Source: Natronomonas halophila (GTDB taxonomy: Archaea > Halobacteriota > Halobacteria > Halobacteriales > Haloarculaceae). Taken from it: a stretch of DNA of 64,000 nucleotides. Shown in pieces: positions 58,999 through 64,000 of this stretch (position 1 is the stretch's first letter; every line of letters begins with the position of its first letter). The DNA is taken from the NCBI RefSeq assembly GCF_013391085.1, contig NZ_CP058334.1, positions 992,001 to 1,056,000 of the forward strand. Direction: 5' to 3'. The notes beneath the pieces were generated by a model. The model ran no database searches, was not told where the DNA came from, and worked only from the letters and a program-made list of their open reading frames with translations. Both the position numbers and the translations under genes were made by a program.

Positions 58999-59812
58999 AC
59001 GTCTCGCCGTCGACGGCCATGTCCTCGTCGAAGGCATCCTCGGCCGGGATGTAGTGGGAAAGGTGGACGAGACGGTGGGTTTCGGCATCGAGGTCCGCGG
59101 CTAGCCGTCGCGCGCCTTCGATGGTCATATGCTTGGTACCGAAGGTGCGGTAGACCCCGTCCCCGTCGGCGTGGTCGCCGCCGTAGGGGTGGTACTCGCA
59201 GTAGTCGGCGGGCACGATACCGTCGGCCAAAAGCAGGTCCGGATTCCGGAGGATGTCACGAGCACGCTCGTCGATGCCGTAGTTGGTATCGCCCGAAAGC
59301 GAGAGTTTCGCGCCGGTGTCGGGGTCCTCGATGGCGAGGCCGTAGCAGACCAGCGGCGGGTGTTCGACCGGCACGAGCGTTACCTCGAACCCGCAGGCTT
59401 CGAAGGATTCGTACGGCGAACAGGGTTGGACGTCGATGGCGTCGAGGTAGTCGTATTTCCGGGCGACCGTCCCGGCGACGCTCTCGTCGGTCACCGGGTC
59501 GGTTTCGTCGGCAGCGTAGACGGGTACGTCGTCGATGAGCCGATAGACGTTGCCGAGGCCGTCGAGGTGGTCGAAGTGAATATGGGAGATCAGAATCGCA
59601 TCGGGAAGCGCGACGTCGGCATCGAGGAACTGCTGGCGGAAGTCGGGGCTGGCGTCGACCAGCAGGCACTCGCCGGTGCGTTCGTTGCGGACGTGGACCG
59701 AAAAGCGCGAGCGCTCGACGCCGCGCTCGCGGGCCTCGGTGCAGGTGTCACAGTCGCAGTTCGGCGTCGGTGTGCCCGTCGTGTCGCCGGTGCCCAGCAG
59801 CGTGACCTCCAT
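58988..59812 (-). CDS. PhnP-like MBL-fold metallohydrolase
   Basis: A 274-residue metallo-beta-lactamase-fold phosphodiesterase. Catalytic motif SHIHFDHLDGLGN (HxHxDH), with later ligands around VEHPPLVCYG and LSGDTNYG, and HLSHY. A cysteine cluster CDCDTC at residues 19-24 matches the extra structural zinc site of PhnP, which cleaves cyclic ribose phosphates. No other phosphonate genes are adjacent, so the substrate is undecided. Confidence 0.9.
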   Translation of the reverse strand: MEVTLLGTGDTTGTPTPNCDCDTCTEARERGVERSRFSVHVRNERTGECLLVDASPDFRQQFLDADVALPDAILISHIHFDHLDGLGNVYRLIDDVPVYAADETDPVTDESVAGTVARKYDYLDAIDVQPCSPYESFEACGFEVTLVPVEHPPLVCYGLAIEDPDTGAKLSLSGDTNYGIDERARDILRNPDLLLADGIVPADYCEYHPYGGDHADGDGVYRTFGTKHMTIEGARRLAADLDAETHRLVHLSHYIPAEDAFDEDMAVDGETFTL

Positions 59813-59888
59813 CGTCGGATGGGAGGGGAGACGGACGCCTAAAGGCCGCGGTTCCGGTGACGAAAGCGCGAGGAAAGCGAGGGCGCCG

Positions 59889-61208
59889 TCAGTCGTCGTG
59901 GTCGTGGTCGTGACCGTCGGTACCGCCGGCGACCAGCGCGTCGGCGTCGCCCTCGATCATGTCCATGTTCTTGAGGTTGTCCCGCTCTTCGAAGTCCTCG
60001 ATAGCTTCCAGCATGTCCTGCTGGGTGAGCGTCGTCCGGTTCTCGGTCAGCGCGTCGAGGACGGCCTCCCGAAGGACGAGTCGGAGGTCGCTGCCGGTCA
60101 GGCCCTCCGTCGCGTCGGCGAGTTCGTCGGGGTCGAAATCGTCGACGTCCATCCGTCGGGTGACGATGCGAAGGATGTCCGAGCGCATGTCGCGGTCCGG
60201 CTTGGGGAAGTTGACGATCTCGTCGAAGCGGCGCCACGCGGCGGCGTCCAGTTGGTCGGGGTGGTTCGTCGCCCCGATGAGGAGTACGTCGTCCTGAATC
60301 AGCGAAATCTCGTCGATGCTCTTCAGGAGGGTGTTCACAGCGCGTTTGATGGCGGCGTGTTCGTCCGACGACCGCGTCTTCGCGACGAAGTCGAACTCGT
60401 CCATGAAGAGGATACACGGCGAGAGCCGTTTGGCGACCTCGAAGGTCTTGTCGACGTTCTTGGCCGTCTCGCCGAGGTACTGGCTCGTAATCATCGAGAG
60501 TTTGACCTCGACGAACGGCAGGTCGAGGTCCTGTGCGAGCGCGCGGGCGACCGACGTCTTCCCGGTGCCCGGCGGGCCGACGAAGAGGAGTTTCCCGATT
60601 TCTCTAAGGCCGATTTCCGCGAGGTAATCGCGGTGTTCGATGGCCTTGACGACCTTGTGAATCTCCTGTTCCTGGTCCTCGGTCAAGACGAGGTCCTCGA
60701 GGGTCATCTCGATTTCCTCGGGCGCGCGGATGTCGACGAGGTCGAGCATCTCCTCTTCGTCCTCGTCGAACATCTCCTCGAGTAGGGAGTCAATCCAGAC
60801 CCGGTCGGCGTGGATGGGGCGGTTCTGTTCGCGGGCTTGTTCGTAGGTGATGTCGTCGAGTCGGTCCTCGAAGGCGTAGACGAGCGTGGGGTTGTTGGCG
60901 AGGCGCTCGTCGCTGATGCGCTCCAGAAGCCACGATTCGGCCATATCGCGGTCGGTGAAGTCGATTTTGCCGGAGAAGTCGTCGCGGTCGGTGAACATCA
61001 GACCGGAGACGGCCTCCCACGGGCGTTCGACGCCCGTCGCGGCGGCGGCCGTGTTCGTGGTGGTGGTCAGGGGGCGTTCGACTTCGCCGTCCTCCCAGAA
61101 GACGCGGCGGTAGCGCGGGGGAAGGTCCCGTTCGTCCAGGTCCCGGTTTTCCGTATAGAGGGACGCAGTCAGCAGAAACTCAACGACGTCGAGCTCGGGG
61201 CTGCTCAT
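59889..61208 (-). CDS. CDC48/RPT-like single-AAA ATPase
   Basis: A 439-residue AAA ATPase with one AAA module. N-terminal about 190 residues contain a unique domain (FWEDGEVERPLTTTTNTA, GKIDFTDRDMAESWLLERI). Walker [12 protein letters not shown] (residue about 228), Walker B CILFMDEFDFVA, sensor-1 LLIGATNHPD, and a WRRFDEIVNF where the Arg finger lies. Pore loop and C-terminal four-helix lid are present. Ends in a His/Asp tail HDHDHDD, suggesting metal binding. A protein-remodelling role is likely; substrate unknown. TATA box CCTTATACC lies 26-33 bases upstream. Confidence 0.85.
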   Translation of the reverse strand: MSSPELDVVEFLLTASLYTENRDLDERDLPPRYRRVFWEDGEVERPLTTTTNTAAAATGVERPWEAVSGLMFTDRDDFSGKIDFTDRDMAESWLLERISDERLANNPTLVYAFEDRLDDITYEQAREQNRPIHADRVWIDSLLEEMFDEDEEEMLDLVDIRAPEEIEMTLEDLVLTEDQEQEIHKVVKAIEHRDYLAEIGLREIGKLLFVGPPGTGKTSVARALAQDLDLPFVEVKLSMITSQYLGETAKNVDKTFEVAKRLSPCILFMDEFDFVAKTRSSDEHAAIKRAVNTLLKSIDEISLIQDDVLLIGATNHPDQLDAAAWRRFDEIVNFPKPDRDMRSDILRIVTRRMDVDDFDPDELADATEGLTGSDLRLVLREAVLDALTENRTTLTQQDMLEAIEDFEERDNLKNMDMIEGDADALVAGGTDGHDHDHDD

Positions 61209-61428
61209 TCTCCAAGAAATTACCGCGCGTGCGGTATAAGGCCGTCGAATCGTCCATATTTCAGGCGCCCCCGACGAGCGAGTCGCGAACCCAGTTCCTG
61301 TCCGGCGCGTTATATAAACACCCTCCCGTAACCGGCTTACAATATAAGACAAATACAGGATTTAGCCTAACAAGTAAAACCCGCCCGAGTAGCAGGTTTA
61401 ACGTAGGTGGACAATAATGACAGAGTGT

Positions 61429-62583
61429 ATGAGTGACAACACGCCCGTTGTAGTAAAAGCGTACCGGACCCCGTTCGGGAAGGAGGACGGCGTCTTCGCG
61501 GACGTCCGGCCGGAAGACCTGTCGATTCCGCTCATCGACCGGATCCTCGAAGAGACCGACCTCACCGGCGAGGACGTCGACGACCTGAAGTGGGGTTGTG
61601 CCCAGCAGCGCAGCGAGCAGGGCAACAACATGGCCCGCGTCATCGCGCTGATGAGCGACCTCGGCGAGGACACCCCCGCGACGACCATCAACCGCTGGTG
61701 TGCCTCCTCCGCAGAGGCAGTCATCTCCGCCGCCGACGCCATCCGCGCCGGCCAGCGTGACTGCATCATCGCCGGCGGCGTCGAGTCGATGTCCCGCGTG
61801 AAGATGGGTCAGAACAACGAGGTCCACCCCGGCCTCAACGACTACCACAACATCGCCGCCCTCCAGATGGGTATCACCGCCGAGGAGGTCGCCGAACGCT
61901 ACGACGTCTCCCGTGAGACCCAAGACGAGTACGCCGCCCAGTCCCAGCAGCGCGCCGTCGCAGCCACCGAGGAAGGCCGCTTCGACGACGAAATCGTCCC
62001 CATCGAGGGCCACGACGACGAGGGCAACGAAATCGTCGTCGAGAAGGACGAAGGCCTCCGCCCCGGTACGACCGCCGAGAAACTCGCCGAACTGCCGACG
62101 GTCTTCAAATCCGATGGGACGGTCACGCCCGGAAACGCCTCCCAGACGACCGACGGCGCCGCCGCGCTGCTCATCACCTCCGAGGAATACGCCGAGGAGC
62201 AGGGCTTCGAAATCCTCGCCGAACTCGGTAACAACGCCATCGCCGGCGTCGAACCCGAAGTGATGGGCATCGGTCCCATCCCGGCCTGTGAGAACCTCTT
62301 CGAGCGCTCCGGCACGACGGCCGACGACTACGACCTCGTCGAACTCAACGAGGCCTTCGCCTCCCAGTGTGTCTACTGTCGTGACCAGCTCGGCTTCGAC
62401 AACGACAGCTACAACGTCAACGGCGGCGCAATCGCCATCGGCCACCCCCTCGGTGCCACCGGCGCGCGCCTCCCCGTGACGCTCATCCACGAGATGCAGA
62501 AGCGCGACGACGCCGAGCGCGGCATCGCGACCGAGTGTGTCGGCTTCGGTCAGGGCGCCGCCATCGAGATCTTCTCGCGATAA
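61429..62583 (+). CDS. Acetyl-CoA acetyltransferase/thiolase
   Basis: A 384-residue thiolase. Catalytic residues: Cys91 in [10 protein letters not shown], His339 in [15 protein letters not shown], Cys370 in [23 protein letters not shown] differs from the usual NRxCxSGxQA. Degradative or biosynthetic direction is not clear; haloarchaea use such enzymes in fatty-acid degradation and isoprenoid or polyhydroxyalkanoate synthesis. ATG 61429 is chosen; an ATG at 61417 is also in frame. Confidence 0.93.
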   Translation: MSDNTPVVVKAYRTPFGKEDGVFADVRPEDLSIPLIDRILEETDLTGEDVDDLKWGCAQQRSEQGNNMARVIALMSDLGEDTPATTINRWCASSAEAVISAADAIRAGQRDCIIAGGVESMSRVKMGQNNEVHPGLNDYHNIAALQMGITAEEVAERYDVSRETQDEYAAQSQQRAVAATEEGRFDDEIVPIEGHDDEGNEIVVEKDEGLRPGTTAEKLAELPTVFKSDGTVTPGNASQTTDGAAALLITSEEYAEEQGFEILAELGNNAIAGVEPEVMGIGPIPACENLFERSGTTADDYDLVELNEAFASQCVYCRDQLGFDNDSYNVNGGAIAIGHPLGATGARLPVTLIHEMQKRDDAERGIATECVGFGQGAAIEIFSR

Positions 62584-62671
62584 CACGGCCAACTCCCGCA
62601 TTTCTTTCGCGTCGCTACATCCCACAGCCACGGCGCCAGCGTTTTGCCCGACTGGACCGTCCGTCTACCCG

Positions 62672-62893
62672 ATGAACCCACTGGAGAGCGACCTCGGCGT
62701 CTACGTCGTCTCGGGGCTTTTCGCCCTCGTCGTCTTCGCCGTCGCGATGACCGTGCTGGTCACTCGGACGGCCGTCGACCTCTCGGTCGGGACGGTCGCC
62801 ATGTTCTCGGTCGGGTTTCTGCTCTTCGTCGGCGTCTATTTCACCGCGATGGCGGTCTATCGAGGCATCGACAGTCGAGAAGAAGTGCGGTAA
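62672..62893 (+). CDS. Small two-TM membrane protein (DUF7472-like)
   Basis: A 73-residue protein with two membrane helices (VYVVSGLFALVVFAVAMTVLV and TVAMFSVGFLLFVGVYFTAMAVY) and a charged C terminus. Resembles a haloarchaeal unassigned family. It is convergent with hisB (6-base gap). The start at 62672 is chosen because the upstream in-frame part is Arg/Ser/Pro-rich non-coding. Confidence 0.7.
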   Translation: MNPLESDLGVYVVSGLFALVVFAVAMTVLVTRTAVDLSVGTVAMFSVGFLLFVGVYFTAMAVYRGIDSREEVR

Positions 62894-62899
62894 TCGGCG

Positions 62900-63487
62900 T
62901 TACAGTTCGCCTTTCGTGCTCGGCGTGTCGCTGCGCCGCTCGTCGACCCGCGTCGCGTCGTCCAGCGTCCGGGCCAGCCCTTTGAATAGCGCCTCGACCT
63001 CGTGGTGGGCGTTCTCGCCCTCTATCGAGGCGTGCAGCGTCAGACCGGCGTTCAGCGCCAGCGATTCGGCGAAGTGTCGGGCCATGTCGCTGGTGAAATC
63101 GCCAATCGAGGGCTGGCTGAACTCGCCGTCGAAGTAGAAGCGCGGCCGCCCCGAAACGTCGACGACGACCTCGGCGACGGCCTCGTCCAGCGGCACCTTT
63201 CGGTCGGCATAGCGGACGATGCCCCGCTTGTCGCCGAGTGACTCCTCGAAGGCCTCGCCCAAGGTGATACCGACGTCCTCGACGGTGTGGTGGTCGTCGA
63301 TATCCAAATCGCCGTCACAGCGGACCGTGAGGTCGAAGAGGCCGTGCTTGGCGAGGGCTTCGAGCATGTGGTCGAAAAAGCCGATTCCGGTGTCGACGGT
63401 GCTGTCGCCGTCGCCGTCCAAATCGAGAGTCACCTCGATATCCGTCTCGGCCGTCTCGCGGGTCACGGCCGCCGTCCGGTCGGTCAT
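62900..63487 (-). CDS. hisB: Imidazoleglycerol-phosphate dehydratase
   Basis: A 195-residue HisB, sixth step of histidine biosynthesis. Metal-binding histidines and Glu motifs: [33 protein letters not shown], and in the second half [29 protein letters not shown] [16 protein letters not shown]. Length is normal. No other his genes are nearby, which is common for haloarchaea with dispersed his genes. A CTTAAAC box (63509-63515, minus) lies about 25 bases before the ATG. Confidence 0.95.
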   Translation of the reverse strand: MTDRTAAVTRETAETDIEVTLDLDGDGDSTVDTGIGFFDHMLEALAKHGLFDLTVRCDGDLDIDDHHTVEDVGITLGEAFEESLGDKRGIVRYADRKVPLDEAVAEVVVDVSGRPRFYFDGEFSQPSIGDFTSDMARHFAESLALNAGLTLHASIEGENAHHEVEALFKGLARTLDDATRVDERRSDTPSTKGEL

Positions 63488-63598
63488 GGCTGTGTATTTG
63501 CGCGCTCGTTTAAGGTGATTGCGGCGCTAGGAGGCCTTGTTTTTGAGGGTGGCATCCGTCCGAACCACAACACCTCCGAAGCCCTCAGCCGGCTGGCG

Positions 63599-63649
63599 GT
63601 CGCTAAGCGGGATATCCTCGCTCCGCTCGGATAGGGCCCGCTTAGCGAC
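63599..63649. repeat. 13-bp perfect inverted repeat around an inner hairpin
   Basis: GTCGCTAAGCGGG (63599-63611) pairs perfectly with CCCGCTTAGCGAC (63637-63649); the 25-base interval contains a smaller ATCC/GGAT hairpin. The right arm overlaps the start of the TIR-bounded element at 63644. No gene covers it. Confidence 0.75.
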
Positions 63650-64000
63650 TAAACTGAACGCCACCCGGCTTCGCCCTTCGATTCCGCCAAGGAACCGCAC
63701 CACACGCCTCCCCAGCCGACTCCTTCCCTCACTCCGTTCGGTCAGTCGTCCCTCGCGCGCTGGCTGGCCGGACCCCCGCTCGCTGTCGCTCGCGAGGTCG
63801 GCCAGCGCGCGCCATTTAAATAATCAATCGGCCGGGAGCGCGTGCGGCCCCTTGGGCCGTCGCGCGACCCGGGGAAGGGCAGGGCTGTGCAGTTCCTGGT
63901 GTCCTCGTGAGCGACCGAAGGGAGCGAACGAGGGCTCAGGAGAGCTTGCTCTCCTGGTGGACTGAAAGGGCGAGGTGCGGAGGCGTTCAGTTTAGTCGCT
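63644..64000. mobile_element. MITE-like element with terminal inverted repeats (no coding gene)
   Basis: AGCGACTAAACTGAACGCC (63644-63662) is the exact reverse complement of 63982-64000. Similarity continues inward to about 42 bases, with TCGCCCTT matching the opposite end. The interior holds several palindromes (GCGCGCTGGCTGGCC with GGCCAGCGCGCGC around 63757-63810) and an AT island (TTTAAATAATCAAT near 63814). No ORF is convincing. The right end coincides with the window edge, so flanking duplications cannot be checked. Confidence 0.55.

Noticed and set aside
61261-62631. 456-codon minus-strand frame opposite the thiolase gene
   Set aside because: Antisense shadow; Gly/Asp/Val repeats come from codon structure of the thiolase.
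63537-63965. 142-residue frame in the final gene-free region
   Set aside because: Arg/Ser/Pro composition from palindromic GC-rich DNA; interrupted meaning of inverted repeats; no motif.

Overview
The window is a contiguous piece of a haloarchaeal chromosome (class Halobacteria). The evidence is high GC with strong G/C preference at third codon positions, very acidic proteins, archaeal information-processing genes (TFS, Rpo7/RpoE', Spt4, aIF2-gamma, PAN, a Kae1-Bud32 fusion, S24e, S27ae), Tat-type signal peptides, geranylgeranyl reductase, and many genes whose start codon lies about 28-30 bases after a TATA box (leaderless transcription). The genus cannot be fixed from the sequence alone. I found no tRNA, rRNA, CRISPR array or transposase gene.

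Layout. 1-4530: hydantoinase/oxoprolinase pair hyuA-hyuB, diverging from a Bat-type regulator across a perfect 16-base palindrome, then an acyl-CoA dehydrogenase. 4636-12761: small kinase, NYN nuclease-like protein, M20 amidohydrolase, Tat lipoprotein, a second uS10-family protein, Nudix hydrolase, CPBP protease, PAC2 protein, and an overlapping operon of an NSUN-type RNA methyltransferase, its detached PUA-like domain and a phosphoesterase. 12763-18773: Bax1-type nuclease, membrane protein, endonuclease III, DUF371 protein, coiled-coil protein, transcription factor TFS. 18853-25302: MFS transporter, small zinc proteins, an HMG-CoA reductase with an extra N-terminal domain, enoyl-CoA hydratase, and a His/Cys/Trp-rich Tat protein diverging from a second Bat-type regulator. 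25356-40399: thioredoxin-reductase-like enzyme, PhoU-type regulator, LEA/WHy protein, nitrilase-family hydrolase, aldehyde dehydrogenase, a DUF5787 protein, glutaredoxin, PAPS-reductase-family protein, aldo-keto reductase, geranylgeranyl reductase. 40942-54933 (nearly all minus strand): PAN, PepF, TruA, HisRS, Kae1-Bud32, S27ae, S24e, then the conserved DPCK-Spt4-Rpo7-PIN-aIF2-gamma block, interrupted by a Tat-exported CocE-like hydrolase and a small membrane protein. 55077-64000: HAD hydrolase, winged-helix regulator, second DUF5787 paralogue, secreted beta-propeller protein, PhnP-like metallohydrolase, AAA ATPase, thiolase, hisB, and a gene-free end containing an element with terminal inverted repeats that closes exactly at the window edge.

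The most unusual signal is a family of modular multi-hairpin elements. Six copies begin 3-27 bases after the stop codons of TFS, the thioredoxin-reductase-like gene, PhoU, the PAPS-reductase-like gene, geranylgeranyl reductase and PAN, always in the same orientation relative to the upstream gene. Linkers and loops are conserved (TTTTTGCAC at the start, GCAAAAAC after the first hairpin, GCGGAT(GC) at the end), while stem arms change in a compensatory way between copies. A separate fragment of the same family lies after the coiled-coil gene.
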